A stretch of 64,000 nucleotides of DNA from Lachnospiraceae bacterium (lineage in GTDB: Bacteria; Bacillota; Clostridia; Lachnospirales; Lachnospiraceae): the NCBI GenBank assembly GCA_017936885.1, contig JAGBEO010000006.1, positions 62,001 through 126,000 of the forward strand, written 5' to 3'. Below the pieces are notes generated by a model that was given only the letters and a program-made list of their open reading frames with translations, searched no databases and was not told the DNA's origin. Below, piece after piece: positions 6,626-15,945 of the stretch. The position numbers and the translations under genes are program-made. Within the stretch, counting starts at the first letter, position 1. Each line of letters opens with the position of its first letter.

Positions 6626-7969
6626 TTATCTCCCTAATCCTTTCCTTTTCCAAACCCCGCTGGCATAACGGATAACACAGACAATCGCCGTTGTTGTCCA
6701 GGTGGCTGCCGTCGTAATCCAGATACCCCAGTAACCAAGCTGCGGAATTCTCGTAAAAATCTGTGAAAATGCAATTCGGCACGCTACCTCCGTGAATCCG
6801 TTGACTACCGCAAAAGCCGTATCCCCGCATCCGTTTAAAAGCGCGCGCGGTACATAAATCATTCCCAACGCAAAGTAACACAGGCTGTTTATTTTTAATG
6901 CCGTGACACCCATTGCAATAACTTCCGGCTCTTTTACAAAGAAGCCTATTATCTGCGCCCCGAACAAATAGGCAACCGGAATCAAAATTATACTAAAAAC
7001 AAGCACAATCGATACGCACTGCCAATATCCCTTTTTCACACGATCCTTTAATCCGGCACCAATATTTTGTCCCGTAAAATTGGTAAGTGCCGTTCCAAGT
7101 GATGAATACGGCTGCTGTACGATCTGTTCTATCCTTCCTATAATCGTATAAGTCGCCATCACTGTGGCACCGAACTGATTGACAACTCCCTGCAGCGCAA
7201 TACAGGATATCGCTATCATGGAGTTCTGCAGCGCAACCGGAATACCCAGTCTAAATGCTCTGCCTACAACATTCATATCAAGAGCACATTCTTCTTTCGC
7301 AATCTTAAAATACGGCACTTTCAGACAGGCATAGATCAGACAGGCAACCGCTGAAATAATCTGAGAAATCAGAGTCGCAAGCCCTACTCCAAATACACCC
7401 CAGCCAAACTGCAGCACAAACACAAGATCTAACACCACATTTACAATACTGGATAAAATTAAAAAATAAAGCGGTGATTTAGAATCTCCGAGGGCACGCA
7501 GTACAGCAGCGATTCCATTATAAAAAGCGACTGACAAAATTCCTACGCTGACAGTACGCAGATAAGTAATGGCATCTGTTATGATTTCATCGGGAGTAGA
7601 CAACAATCGTAATATCTGCGGTGCAAAAACATAGGAAATAATTGTAGCAATAATAGATGCTGCTATTAACAGATATGCACCATTGGCAATCGTTCTGCGG
7701 ATTTCTTTCTCCATCCTGGCACCAAAATACTGGGCAATCATAACACCAATACCGATAGCAAGTCCCGAACTTAATGAAAAGAACAAAAAATTAACGGACC
7801 CACAGGACCCTACTGCTGCCAGCGCATTGGCACCTACATAGTTTCCCACGATAACAGAATCTACCATATTATATAATTGCTGGAATATATTACCTATTAA
7901 TAAAGGTATCGTAAATTTTAAAATTAATTTGAGGGAATTTCCCTGTGTCATGTCTGTTATATTATTCAT
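6626..7969 (-). CDS. MATE-family multidrug/sodium exporter
   Basis: 447 residues with about 12 hydrophobic membrane segments. The N-terminal MTQGNSLKLILKFTIPLLIGNIFQQLYNMVDSVIVGNYVG is the typical MATE opening. The repeated second half starts near FRLGIPVALQNSMIAIS. These inner-membrane transporters export cationic compounds in exchange for Na+ or H+. The substrate cannot be told from sequence. It is transcribed leftward alone, divergent from the CPA2 antiporter. Confidence 0.9.
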   Translation of the reverse strand: MNNITDMTQGNSLKLILKFTIPLLIGNIFQQLYNMVDSVIVGNYVGANALAAVGSCGSVNFLFFSLSSGLAIGIGVMIAQYFGARMEKEIRRTIANGAYLLIAASIIATIISYVFAPQILRLLSTPDEIITDAITYLRTVSVGILSVAFYNGIAAVLRALGDSKSPLYFLILSSIVNVVLDLVFVLQFGWGVFGVGLATLISQIISAVACLIYACLKVPYFKIAKEECALDMNVVGRAFRLGIPVALQNSMIAISCIALQGVVNQFGATVMATYTIIGRIEQIVQQPYSSLGTALTNFTGQNIGAGLKDRVKKGYWQCVSIVLVFSIILIPVAYLFGAQIIGFFVKEPEVIAMGVTALKINSLCYFALGMIYVPRALLNGCGDTAFAVVNGFTEVACRIAFSQIFTRIPQLGYWGIWITTAATWTTTAIVCVIRYASGVWKRKGLGR

Positions 7970-8122
7970 GGATAACCACCTCTGCCGGATTCCTTTCTTC
8001 TATTTCATTATCCTTCATATTCATATTTCCTATATCTATTTTCTTATATCACGTTCCTCACCCATCGTAAATGTCTTTTATTGATTAAAATTTGAATTAT
8101 TATGCTGATATGCAATAAAAAA

Positions 8123-8174
8123 CCAGAAGCAGATTCATGATTCCGGATCTCATAAGATTTGCTTCTGGCTTTTT
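8123..8174 (+). terminator. Terminator-like hairpin in a divergent intergenic region
   Basis: CCAGAAGC (8123-8130) pairs with GCTTCTGG (8161-8168) around a 30-nt loop, followed by CTTTTT. It lies between two divergent genes, where no upstream plus-strand gene needs stopping. It may end a short RNA or attenuate the antiporter transcript. Nothing else is evident in 7970-8267. Confidence 0.45.
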
Positions 8175-8267
8175 ATGTTTCTCCCTTTTACAGTTGTAAT
8201 TATATAATGCAATGCGCTACTGAAGCGCTACTTTAAGGTATATTTTTAAATAATTTTTATACAAAAG

Positions 8268-8296
8268 TTGACATCATTTTATTTTAAGACTATAAC
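8268..8296 (+). promoter_or_regulatory. Promoter of the CPA2 antiporter
   Basis: Perfect TTGACA (8268-8273), 17-bp spacer, TATAAC (8291-8296), about 38 bp before the start codon. Confidence 0.75.
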
Positions 8297-8334
8297 TATA
8301 ACAATAGCATTAAGTTTTTATTGGAGGGATTATT

Positions 8335-9519
8335 ATGGAAGCATATGAAGTGTTAAGAGATTTGGCCATCATCTTATTCTTTGCTAAAGTGTTTGGTATT
8401 GTTGCGAGAAAATGTAAAGCGCCACAGGTAGTCGGGCAGATTATTGCAGGTTTATTAATCGGTCCTTGTGTCTTAGGATGGGTCGGTCAATCCGATTTCA
8501 TTGCACAGATGGCAGAAATCGGCGTTATTATTCTGATGTTTGCCGTAGGATTGGAGACAGATCTCAAAGAGCTCATTAAAACAGGCCCGGTTGCCTTTCT
8601 GATTGCCTGTATGGGTGTTCTTGTTCCTCTGGTATTAGGTACTGTTTTATATATGGCATTCTACGGTGCAGCTCCCTGGGGAAGTGAAAATTTCTATAAA
8701 GCGGTCTTTATCGGAACAATTATGACTGCAACCAGTGTCAGTATTACTGTTGCATCTCTCCAAGAACTGGGTAAAATCAAGAGCAAAGTAGGAACAACTA
8801 TTGTCAGTGCAGCTATCATCGATGATGTCATAGGTATCATTGTATTAACCTTCGTCATTGGATTTAAAAACCCTACTTCTAATCCGGGTATGGTTATTGT
8901 CAAAACAATTGCCTTCTTTGCGGTTGCAATTATTGGAGGATTTCTCATTTTTAAAGTTTTTCTTGAACTGGATAATCGTTATCCGCATACAAGACGTATT
9001 CCTATTGTCAGTTTAGCATTTTGCTTTGCATTATCCTATGTCGCAGAAAAATATTTCGGCATCGCAGATATTACCGGTGCTTATGTAGCCGGTATCGTAT
9101 TGTGCAACTTAAGTGACAATGAATATATAGAGCGTAAGATTGACGTCAGCTCTTACATGATCTTCGGTCCGATCTTCTTTACAAGCATTGGCCTGAAAAC
9201 TTCTTTTGATTCGATGAACAGTAAGCTCTTTGCTTTCTGTATTTGCTTCGTGCTGGTAGCACTTTTGGCCAAAATTATCGGCTGCGGTTTTATCAGTAAA
9301 CTATGTAAATTTAATGTATCGGATTCTCTTAAGATTGGCGTTGGTATGATGACCAGAGGCGAAGTCGCATTAATTGTTGCACAAAAGGGTCTTGCTGCGG
9401 GACTTTTGACAGCAGATTACTTTACCGCAGTCATCCTTTTGATTCTCGTATCCTCCATTGCAACACCTATCGTATTAAAGCTTCTCTATTCCAAAGATGC
9501 TAAACATGAGGCAGCGTAA
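8335..9519 (+). CDS. CPA2-family monovalent cation:proton antiporter (Kef/NapA type)
   Basis: 394 residues, about 12-13 membrane segments, start ATG with GGAGGG. Family features are QVVGQIIAGLLIGP near residue 33, the conserved AIIDDVIGIIVL with paired aspartates in the ion-binding helix near residue 165, and a late GMMTRGEVALIVAQKG segment. It lacks the C-terminal nucleotide-binding RCK domain of KefB/C, so it is the membrane exchanger alone, exchanging Na+ or K+ for protons. It has its own promoter and terminator and is a single-gene unit. Confidence 0.9.
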   Translation: MEAYEVLRDLAIILFFAKVFGIVARKCKAPQVVGQIIAGLLIGPCVLGWVGQSDFIAQMAEIGVIILMFAVGLETDLKELIKTGPVAFLIACMGVLVPLVLGTVLYMAFYGAAPWGSENFYKAVFIGTIMTATSVSITVASLQELGKIKSKVGTTIVSAAIIDDVIGIIVLTFVIGFKNPTSNPGMVIVKTIAFFAVAIIGGFLIFKVFLELDNRYPHTRRIPIVSLAFCFALSYVAEKYFGIADITGAYVAGIVLCNLSDNEYIERKIDVSSYMIFGPIFFTSIGLKTSFDSMNSKLFAFCICFVLVALLAKIIGCGFISKLCKFNVSDSLKIGVGMMTRGEVALIVAQKGLAAGLLTADYFTAVILLILVSSIATPIVLKLLYSKDAKHEAA

Positions 9520-9546
9520 TCATAATTTGAACATTACTTATATTAT

Positions 9547-9585
9547 AAAAACTCTATGGCCGGTGATCCCTTCCATAGAGTTTTT
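9547..9585. terminator. Bidirectional terminator between antiporter and thioredoxin
   Basis: AAAACTCTATGG (9548-9559) pairs with CCATAGAGTTTT (9573-9584) and is flanked by A and T runs on either side. Confidence 0.85.
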
Positions 9586-9619
9586 ATTTGCACTTTATTA
9601 GATTTTCACTACAATATCA

Positions 9620-9937
9620 CTACAACACTTTCTCAATTTCAGCTTCTAATTCTTCCTGAGGCACAGCACCTACTACAGTAGCAACCGCCTCACCTTTTAC
9701 AAAAATCTTCATGGTCGGAATCGACATAACGCGATACATTCTTGCCAGACCGTCTTCCTCATCAATGTTACATTTTCCAACCTTAATTTTGCCTTCATAT
9801 TTCTCCGCTAATGCGGTAACCACAGGTGCCATCATCTTGCACGGTCCGCACCAGTCTGCATAAAAATCCACTAACACCGGTACCTCAGACGCCAGTACTT
9901 CACTGTCAAAATTTGCAGTTGTAAATTTGTGTTCCAT
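9620..9937 (-). CDS. trxA: Thioredoxin
   Basis: 105 residues from ATG 9937, chosen because GGAGG lies six bases upstream; an ATG four codons earlier overlaps that ribosome site. The active site WCGPCK has cysteines 30 and 33, preceded by VLVDFYADW, and the cis-proline loop SIPTMKIF follows. It is a cytoplasmic disulfide reductant for enzymes such as ribonucleotide reductase. Length is standard. Transcribed leftward, 75 bp downstream of trmB. Confidence 0.95.
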   Translation of the reverse strand: MEHKFTTANFDSEVLASEVPVLVDFYADWCGPCKMMAPVVTALAEKYEGKIKVGKCNIDEEDGLARMYRVMSIPTMKIFVKGEAVATVVGAVPQEELEAEIEKVL

Positions 9938-10012
9938 AATTTCCTCCATTCCAAAGCTTTTTTACTTTTTGTTTATTGTACAAATTCCTTATATTGATTT
10001 TCACATTGTTTC

Positions 10013-10651
10013 CTATCTGGAGATAACATACTTATAAATGGGATTCCCCTTGGAAGAAAATCTTTCTTCATATTCTGTCATAACATTTCCTTCCATCATT
10101 TCAGCATCATGGTGCAGATCTTCCGTCATCCGGTTCAGATGCCAGCCCGCCGGCTCAAGTTCCTCTAATGCAAATTGAAATAAATCATGGTTGTCCGTTT
10201 TAAACTCTATGATTCCATCCGGTATTAGTATCTCATCATACCGATGTAAAAATTCGCGGGACGGTAATCTTCTCTTCGCGTGCCTGTCTTTCGGCCACGG
10301 ATCAGAAAAATTCAAATAGATTCTTTCAACCTCACCTTTATCAAAAACGGATGTAATCTCTTCCGCATCCATACGGATAAAATACAGGTTCGGCAGCGGA
10401 TCTGCCTCCATTTTCTGAATACCGCGAATCAGTACGCTGGAATATTTCTCAATTCCTATATAATTAATATCCGGATTCATTCTCGCCAGATCCATGATAA
10501 ATCTTCCTTTTCCCATACCGATTTCAATTCGGATTGGATGATTATTTCCAAAGATTTCATGCCATTTGCCTTTTTGCTGCTCCGGTTGATGAATGACATA
10601 ATCACTCCCTGCAATCATTTCCCTGGACCCGGTCACGTTACGAAGTCTCAT
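10013..10651 (-). CDS. trmB: tRNA (guanine46-N7)-methyltransferase
   Basis: 212 residues, the normal TrmB length. The SAM-binding motif IRIEIGMGKGRFI sits near residue 41, and the signature NFSDPWPKDRHAKRRLP marks the substrate-binding and catalytic loop. IEFKTDNHDLF follows. It methylates G46 in the variable loop of many tRNAs using S-adenosylmethionine. It lies upstream of trxA on the same strand. Confidence 0.95.
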   Translation of the reverse strand: MRLRNVTGSREMIAGSDYVIHQPEQQKGKWHEIFGNNHPIRIEIGMGKGRFIMDLARMNPDINYIGIEKYSSVLIRGIQKMEADPLPNLYFIRMDAEEITSVFDKGEVERIYLNFSDPWPKDRHAKRRLPSREFLHRYDEILIPDGIIEFKTDNHDLFQFALEELEPAGWHLNRMTEDLHHDAEMMEGNVMTEYEERFSSKGNPIYKYVISR

Positions 10652-10936
10652 ACTCTATATCTCTTTATCTTTCCGCTGTTTAGTCTTTGTTTCTTATTCT
10701 ACACTATTTTATATTTTTCGCAAAGCCCTTCGAATGAATTATACTATTATCGTGAAACCTATGCCATATAGGATTTTGTATTTTTTGTGAATTCACTACT
10801 GTTTTTTTTTAAAATAGTGTATGATTATAAAGAATGATTCCATAAGGATATACTAACATATACAAACAAAGATATTTTAACATAAGATATCTCATTTTGA
10901 CATATACTGTTATTATGATAGAAAGGTTATAAAACT

Positions 10937-12457
10937 ATGTTTTTTTCTTATATAAGGCAACGTGCGGTTCGATTTGCAAACCGCCCTTATGTCTCATCAA
11001 AAGGGAAGTCAATGGCTTGTCTGTTTCTTGCCGTTTCCATATTTTTAGGCGGAGTATGCACTAATACTCTTACTGCCTGTGCCACACTGGAAGAACTTGA
11101 GGCTGAGGCTGAAGCAAGAAAATCTCTTCCGATCCAATCCAATGAAATTGATAACTGGCCGGTAGGACCGCAGGTCAGCGCAGAATCTGCTATTTTAATG
11201 GATGCTAATACAGGCGTCATTCTTTATTCTAAAAACATTAACGAGAAATTGTATCCTGCCAGTACCACCAAAATTATGACTTGTCTTCTGGCAATGGAGC
11301 AAGGCAGTCTGGATGATATGATCGAATTTACTAAGGAAGCAGTCTTCAGCGTACCCGCAGACGGTTCTAATATGGGTATGGATGTGGGAGAATCTATTAC
11401 TATGGAACAATGTCTCTACGGCATACTTGTAGGCTCCGCTAATGAAGTTGCAAATGCGGTAGCGGAACATATCGGAGGGACCATTGATAATTTTATAGAC
11501 ATGATGAATGAACGCGCAACACAGATAGGCTGCACCAATACTCATTTTGTAAATGCCAACGGATTATATGATGACGACCATTATACTACCGTTTATGATC
11601 TGGCATTGATTTCCCGTGTTTTTTTTCAAAATGAAATGCTGTGCAAAATAGGCAATACTGCACGTTATCATTTTGAACCTACTGCCACTCAGCCGGATGA
11701 TTTTTACTTGAATAACAAACATAAACTGATCAGCGGTGAGATTGCATATGACGGTATATGCGGCGGTAAGACCGGATACACCAATGAAGCCAGACAGACG
11801 CTTGTTACCTGCGCAGAACAAAATGGCATGAAGCTTATATGTATCGTATTTAAAGAGGAATCTCCTACTCAGTTTACGGATACGGTAGAATTGTTCGACT
11901 ATGGATTTCACAATTTTCAGGTGATTAATATTTCAGAAAATGAAGATAACTATAATATAGAAGCAACCGGATTTTTACAGATCGGTAATGATATTTTCGG
12001 AAGCTCCAAGCCCATTCTGTCTATAGATACTGACAGTTATGTCATTATTCCGAATACAATTGACTTTGGTGATCTGAATTCAGAAATAGACTACAGTATA
12101 TCCGATGAAAACCGAATTGCACAGATTATTTATTCCTACCATGATACTTATGTGGGAAATGCTTATTTGAATCTTGCCGATGAAAATACCTCTGCCTATG
12201 ATTTTGATACAAATATAACAGCGACAGATATCAGTGTGGAAAAAACTGATGCAGCGCCCAATCAGGATACTATCTTTATTAATGTAAAAAAAGTTCTCAT
12301 CGGTATCTTAATCTTTGCGACTGCTGTCATTATACTATTTGTCCTGCGGGCATTCATTATTAATAACAAGAATGCAAAACGCAGAAAAAACAGAGTAAAG
12401 AGAAAACAGTATCGCAGATCGCGGATTCGTTCGGATTTTGATGATTTTGATTTTTAA
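10937..12457 (+). CDS. dacA: D-alanyl-D-alanine carboxypeptidase (PBP5-like)
   Basis: 506 residues. A hydrophobic segment near residues 26-48 acts as signal or anchor. The penicillin-binding motifs are complete: S109-x-x-K112 (PASTTK), S167-A-N169 and K278-T-G280 (GGKTGYTNEA). A C-terminal domain, a membrane helix near 450-475 and a strongly basic tail (RRKNRVKRKQYRRSRIR) follow. It trims the terminal D-Ala from peptidoglycan stem peptides. The usual PBP5 has an amphipathic C-terminal anchor of about 400 residues total; here a true membrane helix plus basic cytoplasmic tail replaces it. The ribosome site is weak (GAAAGG). Confidence 0.9.
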   Translation: MFFSYIRQRAVRFANRPYVSSKGKSMACLFLAVSIFLGGVCTNTLTACATLEELEAEAEARKSLPIQSNEIDNWPVGPQVSAESAILMDANTGVILYSKNINEKLYPASTTKIMTCLLAMEQGSLDDMIEFTKEAVFSVPADGSNMGMDVGESITMEQCLYGILVGSANEVANAVAEHIGGTIDNFIDMMNERATQIGCTNTHFVNANGLYDDDHYTTVYDLALISRVFFQNEMLCKIGNTARYHFEPTATQPDDFYLNNKHKLISGEIAYDGICGGKTGYTNEARQTLVTCAEQNGMKLICIVFKEESPTQFTDTVELFDYGFHNFQVINISENEDNYNIEATGFLQIGNDIFGSSKPILSIDTDSYVIIPNTIDFGDLNSEIDYSISDENRIAQIIYSYHDTYVGNAYLNLADENTSAYDFDTNITATDISVEKTDAAPNQDTIFINVKKVLIGILIFATAVIILFVLRAFIINNKNAKRRKNRVKRKQYRRSRIRSDFDDFDF

Positions 12458-12466
12458 TCCTTACTG

Positions 12467-13420
12467 TTAATGCTTTTTCGATGCCCTTTTTTCTTTTCTC
12501 TGCTGTCTGGATTTTTCCTGTTTATTACGGATTTCGGCTACTTGTTCTTCGGTAATAAACTTATCTGTTCTTACAACATATACCGTATCCTCTTCTGACT
12601 TACGGATACGAATTTTGGACTTCATGAAGCCATGTTTATCGCAATATGATACACTGTAATAATGTTTTCCGTTCGGCGTAAACCAGCGGATCTTCTTGCG
12701 AAGTCCTTTATGACACAAGTAACATTTCGTTGAGATTACCGTCTTATCCGCAATGGCTTGCGTTTTATCTGTAAATCCGCGGGAAATGTATTTCGCATAA
12801 TCATTGAAGATAACATGTATTTCCGACTGTCTATCCTTAGGAAGATGGAATACATCAAAAGAATAATTAGATAATACCTGTTCCTCCATACAGGCCAACA
12901 CTTTAGCTGTGTAATAGGCATCACTGAATGCCCTGTGAAAAGGTATATCTTTTTCAATTTCCAGAAAATCTATAGCATATTCCAAAGTTCTTCTTGATTT
13001 TCTATCTTCGTAAGCAATACTGAATAATTTCTGTACATCCAGAAATTTGAATGGACCATCAGCAAGCGGCTCTAATCCATAATATCTGATATTTCTTTGC
13101 AGTTCCATTAAATCAAGAGGCCCCCAGGTGCAAAATATATAATCCTCACCGCACCATTCCCGAAAACGCTCCACCACTTTCGGAAAAGAACCACCCTGTT
13201 CAAGCTGATCCATCTGTAAATGGATTAATTTACCGGTAATACGATGCATTTCATGATAAACCTGGGGTTTGATTAATTCGCTGAATTCATCTGTCTTTTC
13301 ACGTCTGCTATTTAATTTGATGGCACCAATCTCTATAATTTCAAACGGAAGAATCTTGCTCACTTCCTCTTTTCCGGTGCTGCTCTGATTCCATTCCAAA
13401 TCAAGTATAATATAATTCAT
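12467..13420 (-). CDS. DEDDh 3'-5' exonuclease
   Basis: 317 residues. The ExoI motif D7-x-E9 (ILDLEWNQ), a central ExoII region (FCTWGPLDLMELQ) and ExoIII HRAFSDAYYTA give the DEDDh active site of the DnaQ/KapD-like superfamily. The C-terminal third adds CYLCHKGLRKK and a strongly basic end, which may bind nucleic acid. The substrate, DNA or RNA, is not clear; small family members of this type in Firmicutes are sometimes annotated as sporulation inhibitor KapD-like. It converges with the carboxypeptidase with only 9 bp between stops. Confidence 0.8.
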   Translation of the reverse strand: MNYIILDLEWNQSSTGKEEVSKILPFEIIEIGAIKLNSRREKTDEFSELIKPQVYHEMHRITGKLIHLQMDQLEQGGSFPKVVERFREWCGEDYIFCTWGPLDLMELQRNIRYYGLEPLADGPFKFLDVQKLFSIAYEDRKSRRTLEYAIDFLEIEKDIPFHRAFSDAYYTAKVLACMEEQVLSNYSFDVFHLPKDRQSEIHVIFNDYAKYISRGFTDKTQAIADKTVISTKCYLCHKGLRKKIRWFTPNGKHYYSVSYCDKHGFMKSKIRIRKSEEDTVYVVRTDKFITEEQVAEIRNKQEKSRQQRKEKRASKKH

Positions 13421-13516
13421 AAAATATCATTCCAAACCAGAATTTTGTCTGTAGTTATCTAACTGAATGATAACACAATACAATTTAAAAGAAAAGCACT
13501 GAAAGCCTGACGACAC

Positions 13517-13546
13517 AAAAAACGCCGGAAACATTTAATTTCCGGC
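13517..13546 (-). terminator. Terminator of tRNA-Arg
   Basis: Perfect 8-bp stem GCCGGAAA/TTTCCGGC (13524-13531 with 13539-13546) followed on the minus strand by GTTTTTT, nine bases past the tRNA 3' end. Confidence 0.85.
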
Positions 13547-13554
13547 ACATATAA

Positions 13555-13628
13555 CGTCCCTGACTGGAGTCGAACCAGCGGCCTTTCGCTTAGGAGGCGA
13601 ACGCTCTATCCTACTGAGCTACAGAGAC
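13555..13628 (-). tRNA. tRNA-Arg (anticodon CCT)
   Basis: 74 nt. Acceptor GTCTCTG pairs with CAGGGAC. The anticodon stem TTCGC/GCGAA closes the loop CTCCTAA, giving anticodon CCT for AGG codons. The D arm has AGCTCAGTAGG and the T arm GGTTCGACTCC. CCA is not encoded. Confidence 0.95.
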
Positions 13629-13687
13629 ATCTATTCAAAATCTGCAAATGCAGTTTGAATACCATATTAATTTATTGTGCAAATATG

Positions 13688-14578
13688 CTATACCGGATAA
13701 TTAATATATCCCTGCATCCATATAATACCTTTAAACCTTCTGCCGATCTGCGGTTCTCCATATAAATCGAGTTTGTTAATACACACATCAAACTGCAGAT
13801 CATTACAATTCAGGCGCATCACATAGATTTCTTCCCCGGTAATCCTATTAACCCGCAGAGAAATATCTGTAATTTCTCCCATCACCGAATACTGGTCACA
13901 TTCCACACCATAGGGCATAAAGTACGTATCTACCAGACTAAAAACATCTTCTGTCAGGATTTTTTTAGAAATAGATGTGTAAGTATCCATATCTTCCAGA
14001 GTAAGACTTTCAATTGCTTCTTCATCACCTTTACGGGCAGCGGCAATTAACTGATTTCTGTTCATGGAAGCCTTCTGTATTTTCTGCTTCTCTTTCTCAT
14101 TCTTACCTATCGGTAATATAATATTACCACTAATTGATAATCCTGACAATGTCAGAGTTGTTCCTTTAATCGGCAGCATATCCATATGCTGTGCTTTTAC
14201 ATAAGGAACAATATTCTGCAAATAAAAAATCAGACTGACTCCCACCTTGATATCATCGCAGATTCCCGCATAGGATTCTTTCTCTGCATGTCTCTCCACG
14301 GATACGTCTTCATAAGAACTCACACCGCTGCCGCGCAGATAAGGATAAAAATAGTCATATGTAAATTTGTCCTCATCATCAAATTCACCACAGACAGCGA
14401 TCCCTAAATCCTCGGCAAAATCTTCGCAAAATTCTGCAAGTATGGTTTCTTCCCCATTGGACGTATAGGAACGATGTGATGCATTTATGATGATATCTGT
14501 AATCAACTTCTGCTGTTCCCGTCTATCAGTCAATTTACTAAAACCAATAGCCCGCATAAACTTATGCAAAGATTTCAC
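13688..14578 (-). CDS. DUF3881-like protein of Lachnospiraceae
   Basis: 296 residues, no membrane segment and no recognised catalytic motif. It begins MKSLHKFMRAIGFSKL. A middle stretch (MDMLPIKGTTLTLSGLSISGNIILPI) and the end (GRRFKGIIWMQGYINYP) look like beta-rich domains. From memory this matches the DUF3881 family that follows serS in many Lachnospiraceae; a search would settle that. It is read leftward 30 bp downstream of serS and is probably co-transcribed. Function unknown. Confidence 0.65.
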   Translation of the reverse strand: MKSLHKFMRAIGFSKLTDRREQQKLITDIIINASHRSYTSNGEETILAEFCEDFAEDLGIAVCGEFDDEDKFTYDYFYPYLRGSGVSSYEDVSVERHAEKESYAGICDDIKVGVSLIFYLQNIVPYVKAQHMDMLPIKGTTLTLSGLSISGNIILPIGKNEKEKQKIQKASMNRNQLIAAARKGDEEAIESLTLEDMDTYTSISKKILTEDVFSLVDTYFMPYGVECDQYSVMGEITDISLRVNRITGEEIYVMRLNCNDLQFDVCINKLDLYGEPQIGRRFKGIIWMQGYINYPV

Positions 14579-14608
14579 CTCCTTATGATTGTGTAAACGA
14601 TATCGGAA

Positions 14609-15886
14609 TTATCTGATTTCCGTCATACCGCCCATATACGGACGAAGCACCTCAGGAATACGGATAGAACCGTCTGCCTGTAGATTATTCTCTAAAAATG
14701 CAATCAACATTCTCGGCGGAGCAACTACTGTGTTGTTCAAGGTATGTGCAAAATATTTACCGTCTTTACCATTTACACGGATACGAAGTCTTCTCGCCTG
14801 TGCATCACCTAAATTAGAACAGCTTCCTACCTCAAAGTATTTCTTCTGTCTCGGAGACCATGCCTCCACATCGTAGGATTTCACTTTCAGGTCAGCCAGA
14901 TCACCGGAACAACACTCAATCGTTCTGACCGGAATATCCATAGAGCGGAATAAATCTACCGTGTTCTGCCATAATTTATCAAACCACATAGGAGACTCTT
15001 CCGGCTTACATACCACGATCATTTCCTGTTTCTCAAACTGGTGGATACGGTATACACCTCTCTCTTCGATACCATGTGCACCCTTCTCCTTACGGAAACA
15101 TGGGGAATAGCTTGTAAGAGTATGAGGCAGTTCCTCCTCCGGGATAATCGTATCAATAAACTTACCAATCATGGAATGCTCAGAAGTTCCAATTAAGTAT
15201 AAGTCTTCTCCTTCGATTTTATACATCATGGCATCCATCTCAGCAAAACTCATAACGCCGTCTACTACCGCACTTCTGATCATAAAAGGAGGTACGCAAT
15301 AAGTAAACCCTCTGTTAATCATGAAGTCTCTGGCGTAAGCAAGTACTGCAGAATGAAGTCTGGCAATATCACCCATCAGATAATAGAAACCATTACCGGC
15401 AACACGGCCTGCCGCATCCATATCAATTCCTTTAAATTTCTCCATAATCTCTGTATGATATGGAATTTCAAAATCCGGAACCACCGGCTCACCATATTTC
15501 TGAATTTCTACATTCTCGGAATCATCTTTACCGATGGGAACGGAAGGATCAATGATATTCGGAATTGTCATCATATCTTTCTTGATCTTTTCGCGAAGAT
15601 CATTCTCTTTCTCTTCTAATTCAGCAAGTCTTGCCGCATTAGCAGCCACTTCTGCTTTCTTTGCTTCTGCTTCTTCTTTTTTACCCTGACCCATCAGTGC
15701 ACCGATTTCTTTGGAAATCTTATTTCTGTTGGCACGGATTTCGTCTGCCTCCTGCTGTGCAGCTCTAACCTCAGCATCTAACGCAATAACTTCATCTACC
15801 AGACCAAGTTTGCTGTCCTGAAATTTCTTCTTAATATTTTCCTTAACTGCATCAGGGTTCTCTCTTAAAAATTTAATGTCTATCAT
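14609..15886 (-). CDS. serS: Seryl-tRNA synthetase
   Basis: 425 residues, standard length. The N-terminal ~110 residues form the long antiparallel coiled coil that grips the tRNA-Ser arm (MIDIKFLRENPDAVKENIKKKF, then Lys/Glu/Ala-rich helices). The class II core follows with motif 2 (PCFRKEKGAHG) and motif 3 (NNTVVAPPRMLIAFLENN). It charges tRNA-Ser with serine. No T-box leader is visible in the 59 bp upstream, so it is probably read with the HD-GYP and par genes. Confidence 0.97.
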   Translation of the reverse strand: MIDIKFLRENPDAVKENIKKKFQDSKLGLVDEVIALDAEVRAAQQEADEIRANRNKISKEIGALMGQGKKEEAEAKKAEVAANAARLAELEEKENDLREKIKKDMMTIPNIIDPSVPIGKDDSENVEIQKYGEPVVPDFEIPYHTEIMEKFKGIDMDAAGRVAGNGFYYLMGDIARLHSAVLAYARDFMINRGFTYCVPPFMIRSAVVDGVMSFAEMDAMMYKIEGEDLYLIGTSEHSMIGKFIDTIIPEEELPHTLTSYSPCFRKEKGAHGIEERGVYRIHQFEKQEMIVVCKPEESPMWFDKLWQNTVDLFRSMDIPVRTIECCSGDLADLKVKSYDVEAWSPRQKKYFEVGSCSNLGDAQARRLRIRVNGKDGKYFAHTLNNTVVAPPRMLIAFLENNLQADGSIRIPEVLRPYMGGMTEIR

Positions 15887-15945
15887 AATAAGGCTCCTCC
15901 TCTTATTTTATCTAACACTTATACCATCGAGAACTAAAACTTTCT

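Noticed and set aside
7970..8122. Riboswitch upstream of the MATE gene
   Set aside because: Looked for guanidine, c-di-GMP or similar aptamer features on the minus strand and saw no conserved core or terminator before the start.
15887..15945. T-box leader for serS
   Set aside because: The gap upstream of serS is only 59 bp and has no T-box sequence or terminator; serS is likely in the par operon.
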